NCBI RefSeq assembly: GCF_000961885.1
Contig: NZ_JZKH01000006.1
Coordinates: 87,327 to 151,326 of the forward strand
Direction of reading: 5' to 3'
Source of the DNA: Streptomyces rubellomurinus
Lineage (GTDB): Bacteria; Actinomycetota; Actinomycetes; Streptomycetales; Streptomycetaceae
Length of the DNA: 64,000 bases
Position numbers and translations under genes: made by a program. Below the pieces are notes generated by a model. That model had not been told where the DNA came from. It saw only the letters and a list, made by a program, of their open reading frames with translations, and did no database searches. Numbering within the stretch: the first letter of the stretch is position 1; the number at the start of each line of letters is the position of its first letter. Below are positions 1 through 6,667 of the stretch, piece after piece.

Positions 1-1
1 G

Positions 2-385
2 CTGTACCCGGCGGCGGACGCCTCCGTCCGGCGCCGCTCGCGCGAGCTGTTCGCCGAGGGCTTCCACCTGACCAGCGCGCAGATGGACTGGTTCGCCGAC
101 CACTACGCCCCCGAGCCGGCCGACCGTACGGACCCGAGGCTGTCCCCGCTGCTCGCCGGGGACCTCGCGGGCCTGCCGCCCGCGTACGTCGGCACGGCGG
201 GCTTCGACCCGCTGCGGGACGAGGGCGAGGCGTACGCGCGGGCGCTGCGCGCGGCCGGGGTCGCGGTGCGGCTGAGCCGGCACCGGGACCTCATCCACGG
301 CTACGCCAACTACCTGGGCATCGGCGGCCGCTTCCTGGAGGCGACGGCCGAGGCGGCGGAGGCGCTGCGCGCGGCGGTGGGCTAG
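2..385 (+). CDS. alpha/beta-hydrolase (HSL/lipase-esterase type), C-terminal part
   Basis: The frame is open from the window edge, so only the last ~127 residues are present; the nucleophile serine and oxyanion motif lie upstream, outside the window. The visible part fits the C-terminal half of the hormone-sensitive-lipase-like hydrolases (Abhydrolase_3): a GFDPLRDEGEAYA segment carrying the expected catalytic Asp, followed ~30 residues later by DLIHGYANY with the catalytic His. Such enzymes hydrolyse short-chain acyl esters in the cytoplasm; the substrate cannot be told. It reads toward the AurF-like gene, with about 105 bases between that contain an operator-like repeat, so it is probably a separate transcription unit. 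Confidence 0.8.
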   Translation: MYPAADASVRRRSRELFAEGFHLTSAQMDWFADHYAPEPADRTDPRLSPLLAGDLAGLPPAYVGTAGFDPLRDEGEAYARALRAAGVAVRLSRHRDLIHGYANYLGIGGRFLEATAEAAEALRAAVG

Positions 386-419
386 GCAGCCCGCCTGCGC
401 AGGGGCTTCTCGGGAACGC

Positions 420-450
420 CCGCTTATTGTACTGTCCGTCTAATAAGCGG
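420..450. promoter_or_regulatory. operator-like inverted repeat upstream of the AurF-like gene
   Basis: Perfect 9-bp arms CCGCTTATT (420-428) and AATAAGCGG (442-450) are separated by 13 bases. The repeat is conspicuously A/T-rich for this chromosome and ends 40 bases before the oxygenase start. Size and spacing suit a TetR-family dimer. No regulator is adjacent inside the window, so the protein acting here is unknown; it may lie upstream of the window or elsewhere. Confidence 0.6.
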
Positions 451-490
451 GTGAGCGGGCACCCGCAGGAGCGGGCACCTGGAGGCAGCC

Positions 491-1423
491 ATGGCTCTCA
501 CCGACCCGGTGGCGCGGCACGACCACCGGCACACCACGCGGCACACCACGGCCGACGACGACGTCTCGCGGCGGCTGCTGGAGTCGGCCGCCGCCCTCTC
601 CTACGACCCCTCGGTCGAGATCGACTGGGACGCCCCGCTCCCGCCGGAGCACCACGGCCTGAACCCGGAGTGGAGCACCCTCTACGGCACCCGGCTGTGG
701 GACGAGATGACCGAGCAGCAGCGGGTGACCCTCACCCGGCACGAGGTCTGCTCGATCATGAACACCGGCATCTGGTTCGAGATGATCCTCCAGCAGATGG
801 TGCTGCGCGACCAGTACCTCAACAACCCCGCCAGCGCCGAGTTCCGCTTCGCGCTCACCGAGATCGCCGACGAGTGCCGGCACTCGATCATGTTCGCCCG
901 CGCCTGCGAGAAGATGGGCGTCCCCGCGTACCGGCCGCACAAGCTGGTCGCCCAGGCGGGCCGGGCCTTCAAGTCGCTCGCCAAGGGCGAACTGGCCTAC
1001 GGCGGCATCCTGGTGGCCGAGGAGGTGCTCGACGTCATGCAGCGCGACTGGATGCGCGGCGAGGACGTCCTGGAGATCGTCCGCGGCACCTCCCGGATCC
1101 ACGTGGTCGAGGAGTCGCGGCACATGAAGTTCGCCCGGCAGGAGATCCGCGAGCGGATGCGCCACGCGGGCCCGGCCCGGCGCGCCAACGCGGCCTTCGG
1201 CATCGCGGTCTGCGCGTACGTGATCGTCTCCAGCATGGTCCACCCGGGCGTGTACAAGGCCGCCGGGCTCGACGTCGGGCGGGCGCTCGACGAGGTGAAG
1301 GCGAACGAGCACCGCAAGGCCATGCTGCGCACCAGCTCCCGGCACCTGATGGCGTTCCTCGCCGAGACCGGGCTGCTCACCCGCCGCTCGGCGGCGATCT
1401 ACCGCCGCCTCCACATGCTCTGA
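491..1423 (+). CDS. AurF-like diiron N-oxygenase family protein
   Basis: 310-aa protein resembling the p-aminobenzoate N-oxygenase AurF family (PF11583 type), helical diiron enzymes that oxidise arylamines or related substrates with O2. All seven expected metal ligands can be placed: E85 (RHEVC), E128/H131 (DECRH), E178 (VAEEVL), and H204/E208/H211 (HVVEESRH), with spacings matching AurF. The start is an ATG with GGAGG about 5 bases upstream. An A/T-rich inverted repeat at 420-450 suggests TetR-type control. The next gene, a ferredoxin/ferredoxin reductase, starts about 60 bases later in the same direction and is the obvious electron donor. No polyketide or peptide synthetase genes are nearby, so a stand-alone oxidative role is more likely than a biosynthetic cluster. 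Substrate unknown. Confidence 0.85.
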   Translation: MALTDPVARHDHRHTTRHTTADDDVSRRLLESAAALSYDPSVEIDWDAPLPPEHHGLNPEWSTLYGTRLWDEMTEQQRVTLTRHEVCSIMNTGIWFEMILQQMVLRDQYLNNPASAEFRFALTEIADECRHSIMFARACEKMGVPAYRPHKLVAQAGRAFKSLAKGELAYGGILVAEEVLDVMQRDWMRGEDVLEIVRGTSRIHVVEESRHMKFARQEIRERMRHAGPARRANAAFGIAVCAYVIVSSMVHPGVYKAAGLDVGRALDEVKANEHRKAMLRTSSRHLMAFLAETGLLTRRSAAIYRRLHML

Positions 1424-1485
1424 CGGTCCGTCGCACCGCGTCCGTCACAGCGATCCCTCTCCACAGCGAGGACCCCACTCCGGCC

Positions 1486-3183
1486 ATGGCCTACGCGATC
1501 ACCCAGACCTGCTGCAACGACGCCTCGTGCGTGTCCGTCTGCCCGGTCAACTGCATCCACCCGACCCCGGACGAGCCGGAGTTCGGCACCACCGACATGC
1601 TGTACATCGACCCGGCGGCCTGCATCGACTGCGGCGCCTGCGCGGACGCCTGCCCGGTGGACGCGGTGTTCCCGGTCGACCGGCTGCGCGGGCCGGACAC
1701 CGTGTTCGGCCCGATCAACCGGGACTGGTTCCGCGACCACCCCAGCGACCACGCCTGGGGCGCGCCCGCGTTCCCGCGCAGCCTGCCCGGCGGGTTCGGC
1801 CCGCTGCGGATCGCCATCGTCGGCACCGGCCCGTCCGCCGGGTACACCGCGCAGGAACTGCTGCGCCGCACCGGCGCCGAGATCACCATGATCGACCGGC
1901 TGCCGGTGACCGGCGGGCTGCTGCGGCACGGCGTCGCCCCCGACCACCAGTCCACCAAGCGGATCGCGGAGAGCTTCGCGAGCGTCTTCCACGACCCGCG
2001 GCTGCGGATGCACCTCAACGTGGAGGTCGGCACCGACGTCACGCACGCGGAGCTGACCGCGCACCACCACGCGGTGGTGTACGCGGTCGGCGCGGCCGCC
2101 GACCGGCGGCTCGGCATCCCCGGCGAGGACCTGCCGGGCAGTCTGCCGGCCACCACCTTCGTCGGCTGGTACAACGCCGAGCCCACGGTGCCGGCCGACG
2201 CCGTCGAACTGTCCGCCGAGCGCGTCGCGGTGATCGGCAACGGCAACGTCGCCGTGGACATCGCCCGCATCCTGCTCACCGACCCGGACCGGCTCACCGC
2301 CACCGACATCGCCGACCACGCGCTCGCCGCGCTGCGCGCCGGCCGGGTGCGCGAGGTGGTGCTGCTGGCCCGGCGCGGGCCGGAGCAGGCGGCGTGGACG
2401 AAGGCGGAGTTCCTGGCGCTGCGGCAGCTGCCGGGGGTGGAGGTGGTGGTCGAGGACCACCCGCGGGTGCGGGCGGCGATCGAGGCGGCCGGGCCGGACT
2501 CTCGGGCGGCGCTGCTCGCGGGGCTGCCGCTGGTGCCGTCCGGCGCGGCGCCGGGTGCCGCACGGCGGATCGTGCTGCGGTTCCTGTCGGCGCCGGTCGA
2601 GCTGGTGGCCGGCGCGGACGGGCGGGTCGCGGGGGTGACCGTCGAGCGGACGGCCCCGGGCGCGGACGGCGCGGACGGCGCGGACAGCGCTGACGGCTCC
2701 GGCGGCGCGGTGACGGTGACGGGGACGGGCGAGCGGGAGACCCTGCCGGCCGGGCTGGTGGTCCGCTCGATCGGGCACCGGGGCGTTCCGGTGCCCGGGC
2801 TGCCGTTCGACGAGGCGGCGGCGACGGTCCCGCACCGGGGCGGGCGGGTCGTCGACCCGGCCACCGGGCGGCCGCTGCCGGGCGCGTACCTGGTCGGGTG
2901 GGCCAAGCGCGGGCCGTCCGGCGGGATCGGCGCCAACCGGGCCTGCGCGCGGGAGACCGTGGACGCGCTGCTGGACGACGCCGAGGCCCGTGCGCTGCCC
3001 GTCCCGGCGGGGAGCCGGCGGGACTTCGAGAAGCTGGTGCGGGGGCGCCGGCCGGACGCGGTCGGGCTGAAGGAGCTGCGGGCGGTGGACCGGGCGGAGC
3101 GCGCCCGGGGCGCGGCCGAGGGGCGGCCCCGGGTGAAGCTCGCCACCGTGCCCGCGCTGCTGGCGGCCGGGCGGCGGCGGTAG
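1486..3183 (+). CDS. 7Fe-type ferredoxin fused to ferredoxin-NADP+ reductase (FprB/adrenodoxin-reductase type)
   Basis: 565-aa fusion. Residues 1-60 form a bacterial ferredoxin with nine cysteines (C9, C10, C15, C19, C23, C46, C49, C52, C56), enough for two iron-sulfur clusters. From about residue 105 follows an adrenodoxin-reductase-like flavoprotein: an FAD dinucleotide motif (IVGTGPSAGYTAQEL) and an NADP motif (VIGNGNVAVDIARIL). The C-terminal half has the family motif GWAKRGPSGGIGANR. It would move electrons from NADPH to the adjacent diiron oxygenase. An Ala/Asp/Gly repeat (GADGADGADSADG, coded by a 9-bp repeat near 2662-2700) looks like an inserted flexible loop. The frame is open far upstream through the preceding gene, but the MAYAITQTC start and ferredoxin similarity fix the start at 1486; GAGGA lies rather far upstream. 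Confidence 0.88.
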   Translation: MAYAITQTCCNDASCVSVCPVNCIHPTPDEPEFGTTDMLYIDPAACIDCGACADACPVDAVFPVDRLRGPDTVFGPINRDWFRDHPSDHAWGAPAFPRSLPGGFGPLRIAIVGTGPSAGYTAQELLRRTGAEITMIDRLPVTGGLLRHGVAPDHQSTKRIAESFASVFHDPRLRMHLNVEVGTDVTHAELTAHHHAVVYAVGAAADRRLGIPGEDLPGSLPATTFVGWYNAEPTVPADAVELSAERVAVIGNGNVAVDIARILLTDPDRLTATDIADHALAALRAGRVREVVLLARRGPEQAAWTKAEFLALRQLPGVEVVVEDHPRVRAAIEAAGPDSRAALLAGLPLVPSGAAPGAARRIVLRFLSAPVELVAGADGRVAGVTVERTAPGADGADGADSADGSGGAVTVTGTGERETLPAGLVVRSIGHRGVPVPGLPFDEAAATVPHRGGRVVDPATGRPLPGAYLVGWAKRGPSGGIGANRACARETVDALLDDAEARALPVPAGSRRDFEKLVRGRRPDAVGLKELRAVDRAERARGAAEGRPRVKLATVPALLAAGRRR

Positions 3184-3201
3184 GTGCCGGCGGCCTGTCC
3201 T

Positions 3202-3234
3202 GCACGAGAAGTCGGACCGGCCGACTTCTCGTGC
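3202..3234. repeat. palindromic repeat copy 1, GCACGAGAAGTCGG type
   Basis: Fourteen-bp perfect arms GCACGAGAAGTCGG (3202-3215) and CCGACTTCTCGTGC (3221-3234) flank a 5-base loop ACCGG. It sits 18 bases after the reductase stop codon and can act as a terminator hairpin, although no T-run follows. The same 33-base sequence recurs exactly at 6343-6375 and inside 6610-6654, with a degraded copy at 6472-6498. Confidence 0.85.
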
Positions 3235-3355
3235 GCCGGCCGCTCGCTCGCCCGTGCGGTTTCCGCACCGGGGCTGACGTGGCGGCCGCGGGTTGACGCG
3301 GCCGTGTCCCGATCCGGGCGGGGTGCGTTGGGCGGGTGTGAGTGCATTCGGGGTG

Positions 3356-3595
3356 ATGCCGGCGCCGCGTCGGCGGCGGCCGGTCGAAGAAACGATTCTG
3401 CACGGCGAGCAGCCGTTTCCGGGCCTCCCGGAACGGCCGCCCGACAGCCCGGGGACGGCCGACCCGGGGGCCCCCATCTACGCCGAACTGGCCCGGCGCT
3501 GGCAGGCCGAGGGCCGCACCGTACCGGGCCTGCCCGATCCGGTGTGGGAGGACCTGGCCGCCCCGCGCGGGGCGTGGACGCGGCCGCGGGCGTGA
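3356..3595 (+). CDS. small conserved-looking hypothetical protein
   Basis: 79-aa protein from an ATG (MPAPRRRRPVEE...). The body is polar and proline-rich, with a central segment of the form APIYAELARRWQAEGR then VPGLPDPVW. I recall similar short proteins in other streptomycetes but cannot name a function. The reading frame opens earlier (3293), but this ATG begins the part with sensible composition. It converges with the methyltransferase gene, with only 16 bases between stop codons. Confidence 0.45.
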   Translation: MPAPRRRRPVEETILHGEQPFPGLPERPPDSPGTADPGAPIYAELARRWQAEGRTVPGLPDPVWEDLAAPRGAWTRPRA

Positions 3596-3611
3596 GCGGG
3601 CGGGGCGGTGG

Positions 3612-4466
3612 TCACCGCGAGGGCTTGACGGCCGTGTGGACGTACCAGCCCGTGACGTTGCGGACGGCGTACATCTCCACCGTGGTGCGGAGGTTGAGCC
3701 ACTTCGCCGGATCGCCGAACCGGCGCACCAGCTCCCACGGCAGCCGGAAGTACACGTGCAGCGCCTCCGTGGTCGGCAGGTAGTACGGCGTCGCGTCCAG
3801 CGCCTCCTCGACCTCGAACCCGGCCTCGGCGAGCAGCCGCGGCAGGTTGCGGGCGTGGTAGATCCGCGCGCCGGGGAGCACGTGCGCGTCCAGGTACGGT
3901 TCGAGGACCGTGCGGACCCCCGGCTCCATCTCCTCCAGCGGGCCGAGGCTCATCGGGCCGATCAGCACCAGCCGCCCGCCGGGGCGCAGCACCCGGTGGA
4001 ACTCGGCCAGCGCGCGGCGCGGGTCGTAGGAGTGGACGAGCGTCTCCATCGAGTACGCGCCGTCGAACTCGCCGTCGCCGAACGGGAGTCGGTGGTAGTC
4101 GCCGCCGGTGAAGGCGGTCCGGTCGGCCAGCGCGGCCCGGGCGCTCAGCCGGCGGGCCTCGGCGAGCAGGACGTCCAGCACGTCGACCCCGGCGACCAGC
4201 AGCCCGAACCGGGTCGCCATCGCCCGCGCCACCACCCCCGAGCCGCAGCCCGCGTCCAGCACCCGCGCGCCCGCCGGCAGCGCCAGCTTGCGGCCCAGGA
4301 CGTCCTCCACCTGCCGCTGCGCCCGCCACAGCCGCCACTTCGACTGGCCCGGCTCCGTCCACCCCCAGTGCCGGGCGTTGCGCGCCACCAGGGCGTAGAA
4401 GCACCGGCTCCCGGCCCGCCCGTAGACCCTGCGCAGCCCGGCGAGATCGAGTTCCTGAGCGCCCAT
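3612..4466 (-). CDS. class I SAM-dependent methyltransferase
   Basis: 284-aa enzyme with a Rossmann methyltransferase core: motif I VLDAGCGSG (residues ~68-76), an acidic residue at the end of beta-2 (VAGVDVLD), a motif IV-like region (EFDGAYSMETLVHSYDPRRAL) and post-motif VLRPGGRLVLIGP. The shape of residues 1-60 (YGRAGSRCFYALVARN) and the FHRVLRPGG stretch recall the sterol/tocopherol C-methyltransferase and Methyltransf_11 group, so a small lipid-like or quinone substrate is possible; this is inference. The ATG is preceded by TAGCGT six bases upstream rather than by a ribosome-binding site, suggesting a leaderless mRNA. It probably forms its own transcription unit. Confidence 0.82.
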   Translation of the reverse strand: MGAQELDLAGLRRVYGRAGSRCFYALVARNARHWGWTEPGQSKWRLWRAQRQVEDVLGRKLALPAGARVLDAGCGSGVVARAMATRFGLLVAGVDVLDVLLAEARRLSARAALADRTAFTGGDYHRLPFGDGEFDGAYSMETLVHSYDPRRALAEFHRVLRPGGRLVLIGPMSLGPLEEMEPGVRTVLEPYLDAHVLPGARIYHARNLPRLLAEAGFEVEEALDATPYYLPTTEALHVYFRLPWELVRRFGDPAKWLNLRTTVEMYAVRNVTGWYVHTAVKPSR

Positions 4467-4472
4467 GCGGAC

Positions 4473-4478
4473 ACGCTA
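4473..4478 (-). promoter_or_regulatory. leaderless-type -10 box for the methyltransferase
   Basis: On the minus strand TAGCGT lies exactly six bases before the ATG at 4466 and there is no Shine-Dalgarno sequence. This is the layout of actinobacterial leaderless transcripts, with transcription starting at or next to the A of the start codon. No good -35 is seen. Confidence 0.5.
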
Positions 4479-4551
4479 GCGGCGGGCCCGGGGCCGCTCC
4501 CGGCGGCGCCACGCGCACTGCGCCGCGGGGAGGGAAGGTGCGGTCGTCGGA

Positions 4552-5604
4552 CTATCCGATCAGGGCGAGCCGCAGCCACGGCACGATCAGGGCCATCGCC
4601 TCGCCGAACCGCGAGACCGCGCAGTGGCCGGTGTCCGGGACCAGCTCCACCCGGGTGGCCCGGCGGCCCGCGAACACCAGGGTGTCGTGCCGCGGGACGT
4701 GCACGTCGTCCTCGCCGTTGACCACCAGCATCGGCGCGTTGACGGCCAGGTCCAGCAGCGGGCGCAGGTCGAAGGCGGCGAAGGCCTCCTCGCGCTCGGC
4801 CCGGCCCGGGACCTCGTCGAAGCCCAGCGCGTTGCCGACGATGCCGTCCATGCCGAAGGCGAAGCCCCGGCCGGGCGCGAAGGAGCGCTCCACCGGGCCG
4901 CCCAGCACCACCGCGGCGTCCACGGTGCCGCTCAGCCCGGAGCGGGCGGAGTAGTAGCCGCCCATCGAGATGCCGAAGTGGCCGACCGTGCCGTTGCCGA
5001 TCGTCCGGGCGAAGGCGATGAGGCCCTCGATCACCTCGGCGCCGCCGTCCGGGGTCATCGGCAGGTGGGCGGTCTCGCCGGTGCCGGCCAGGTCGAACAG
5101 CAGCAGCCGCGCCGGGAGGGCGAGCGCGAGCTGCTCCCAGACGCCGTGCAGGTCCGCCTTCCAGGAGTCCACCCCGCCGCTGGCCAGCAGGACCGGGGCG
5201 TCGGCGGGCAGGCCGGGGGCGGCCATCAGGTGGACGGGCAGGGTGGCCGTGCCGCCCCGGTACGGGACGGTGAGCGAGCGGCGCTCGAACTCCACCGGGA
5301 AGCCGGGGGCGGCGAGGACGTACTGCTCGACCTGCCGGGCCAGCGCGGTGCGCTTCGGCCCGTCCGCGAGCGAGGGGAACTTCGCCCAGCCGTACGCCTG
5401 CGCCGCCTCGCGGTGCCGGCCGGCGGCGGCGTGCCGGGCGGCCAGCGCGGACCACTCGTACACCCAGCCGCCGGGCCGGTCGGGCCACATCTCGGTGACG
5501 GCGGCGCGCACCGCGTCCACCTCGGCGGCGGGCAGGGCCAGGGTCATCTGCGGGTAGCGCTCGGCGAACAGGTCCTGCGGGTCGAGCGGCCAGGTGAAGG
5601 GCAT
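4552..5604 (-). CDS. alpha/beta-hydrolase, FrsA/DUF1100-like esterase
   Basis: 350-aa protein with a helical N-terminal extension (~1-100) and an alpha/beta-hydrolase core. Catalytic residues are readable: nucleophile Ser in GISMGG (~residue 215), Asp in GEDDVHVPRH and His in TGHCAVSRFGE near the C-terminus. An LLASGGVDSWKAD segment forms the oxyanion region. The long N-terminal cap and the GISMGGYYSAR elbow resemble FrsA/2,6-dihydroxypseudooxynicotine-hydrolase-like enzymes. The start ATG has AGGAGG about 9 bases upstream. It is divergent from a TetR gene across repeated TTAACGCA operator half-sites, so that repressor very likely controls it. Cytoplasmic; substrate unknown. Confidence 0.82.
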   Translation of the reverse strand: MPFTWPLDPQDLFAERYPQMTLALPAAEVDAVRAAVTEMWPDRPGGWVYEWSALAARHAAAGRHREAAQAYGWAKFPSLADGPKRTALARQVEQYVLAAPGFPVEFERRSLTVPYRGGTATLPVHLMAAPGLPADAPVLLASGGVDSWKADLHGVWEQLALALPARLLLFDLAGTGETAHLPMTPDGGAEVIEGLIAFARTIGNGTVGHFGISMGGYYSARSGLSGTVDAAVVLGGPVERSFAPGRGFAFGMDGIVGNALGFDEVPGRAEREEAFAAFDLRPLLDLAVNAPMLVVNGEDDVHVPRHDTLVFAGRRATRVELVPDTGHCAVSRFGEAMALIVPWLRLALIG

Positions 5605-5637
5605 GGCGGGGGCCTCCTGCTCGTTAAAGCCAGAACT

Positions 5638-5694
5638 CTTGCGTTAGTGACTATGCGTCCGGGGGTCGCTTAACGCAAGTGCCCCTGCGTTAAG
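5638..5694. promoter_or_regulatory. TetR operator array between the FrsA-like hydrolase and the TetR gene
   Basis: A perfect inverted repeat CTTAACGCA (5669-5677) / TGCGTTAAG (5686-5694) with an 8-base spacer lies just before the TetR gene. A further half-site CTTGCGTTA (5638-5646) pairs with TAACGCAAG (5671-5679). The three half-sites cover the shared divergent promoter and are the expected targets of the adjacent repressor. Confidence 0.8.
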
Positions 5695-5717
5695 GTGGCG
5701 GGCGAGGTGATCGACGC

Positions 5718-6341
5718 ATGACCGGACGCATGACCGGACGCATGACCGGAGAAGACCAGGACCCGATCCGCCGCCGCCCCGGCGGACGGGCCGCGCGGGT
5801 GCGGCAGGCCGTGCTCGCGGCCGCCATGGAGGTGCTCGCCGAACACGGCCTCGCCCGGCTCACCATCGCCGAGGTCGCGGCCCGCGCCGGGGTCAACGAG
5901 ACCACGGTGTACCGGCGTTGGGGCAGCCGGGAGAAACTGGCACTGGACGCCATGCTCACCGCCAGCGACGAGGGCATCCCCGTGCCCGACACGGGAGCCG
6001 TCCGCACCGACCTGGCCGCCTTCGCCCGCGCCCTGGCCGACTACCTGGCCACCCCGCTCGGCCGCGCCGTCGTCCGCGGAGCCGTCCTCGGCGCCGACGA
6101 CCCGGCGCTCGCCGAGTCCTGGCAGACCTTCTGGCAGTCCCGCCTCGACCAGGCCGGCGTGATCGTCCGCCGAGCCGTCGAACGCGGCGAACTCCCGGCC
6201 GACACGGACACCGCCCTCGCCCTGGAACTCCTCTGCGCCCCCCTCCAGGCCCGCGCCGTCCTCGCCCACCGCACCCTCGACCCCACCCTCCCGACCCGCC
6301 TGGCCGACCTCGTCCTGGACGGCCTCCGCGCGCGGGAGTAG
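5718..6341 (+). CDS. TetR/AcrR-family transcriptional repressor
   Basis: 207-aa regulator. Residues ~20-65 form a TetR helix-turn-helix: IAEVAARAGVNETTVYRRWGSREKLALDAM is the classic recognition region (cited here only as a family signature). The C-terminal domain, with ADYLATPLGRAV and FWQSRLDQAGVIVRRAVERGEL, is the TetR_C ligand-binding type common in streptomycetes. The start is ambiguous because three tandem 12-bp repeats (ATGACCGGACGC) give three in-frame ATGs at 5718, 5730 and 5742; GAGGTG 9-10 bases upstream of 5718 favours the first. It sits divergent to the hydrolase with operator half-sites between, implying autorepression and control of that gene. A palindromic repeat follows the stop at once. 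Confidence 0.9.
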   Translation: MTGRMTGRMTGEDQDPIRRRPGGRAARVRQAVLAAAMEVLAEHGLARLTIAEVAARAGVNETTVYRRWGSREKLALDAMLTASDEGIPVPDTGAVRTDLAAFARALADYLATPLGRAVVRGAVLGADDPALAESWQTFWQSRLDQAGVIVRRAVERGELPADTDTALALELLCAPLQARAVLAHRTLDPTLPTRLADLVLDGLRARE

Positions 6342-6342
6342 C

Positions 6343-6375
6343 GCACGAGAAGTCGGACCGGCCGACTTCTCGTGC
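6343..6375. repeat. palindromic repeat copy 2
   Basis: Identical 33-base copy of the palindrome at 3202-3234 (14-bp arms, loop ACCGG), beginning one base after the TetR stop codon. Likely acts as that gene's terminator. Confidence 0.85.
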
Positions 6376-6471
6376 ATGCGAGGACCGGGTGGCCGCCGTG
6401 CCCGGTGGTGGCGAAGTGCCGTGGCTCTGGCCGCATTTGGCCGCGGGTCTGGCATTGCCAGGGGTACGTAG

Positions 6472-6498
6472 GAAGTCGGCCGGGCCGACTTCTCGTGC
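6472..6498. repeat. palindromic repeat copy 3, left arm degraded
   Basis: The right arm CCGACTTCTCGTGC is intact (6485-6498), but the left arm keeps only GAAGTCGG(C) (6472-6480), so 9 bp can pair. The loop differs from the other copies. It looks like an older, decaying copy in the middle of the interval, not at a gene end. Confidence 0.7.
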
Positions 6499-6609
6499 GC
6501 GTGAGGGCCGGGTGGCTGGCGTGCCCGGTGCTCCGCTTGGCCCTTCCCGGCCGAGCTCGGCGGGGCGACCGCGCGGGGGTCCGGGTGTCGCCCGGCCCGA
6601 TCAATCAGC

Positions 6610-6654
6610 GGCGTCGCACGAGAAGTCGGACCGGCCGACTTCTCGTGCGACGCC
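6610..6654. repeat. palindromic repeat copy 4, extended 20-bp stem
   Basis: Same core as copies 1 and 2, but pairing continues outward through GGCGTC/GACGCC to a perfect 20-bp stem (6610-6629 with 6635-6654) around loop ACCGG. It ends 13 bases beyond the stop codon of the minus-strand ABC permease and can serve as its terminator. Confidence 0.85.
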
Positions 6655-6667
6655 GTCCCTGGCCGCT

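Larger units (their letters stand above)
6342..6667. other. non-coding interval with three palindromic repeats
   Basis: About 325 bases lie between convergent genes (TetR and the ABC permease). They hold three copies of the GCACGAGAAGTCGG palindrome and no convincing gene. The open frames here only read through the repeats. Confidence 0.6.

Noticed and set aside
427..1485. One long frame joining the AurF region and the ferredoxin-reductase gene (frame open from 427 to 3183)
   Set aside because: The upstream part is a wrong frame of the AurF-like gene; ferredoxin similarity begins at MAYAITQTC (1486).
491..3183. Start of a biosynthetic gene cluster around AurF
   Set aside because: No synthase, ligase or tailoring set follows; the neighbours are housekeeping-type enzymes and regulators.
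3612..5604. Methyltransferase and FrsA-like hydrolase as one operon
   Set aside because: An 85-base gap with a separate leaderless-type -10 at the methyltransferase and a distinct operator-controlled promoter at the hydrolase make separate units likelier, though read-through cannot be excluded.
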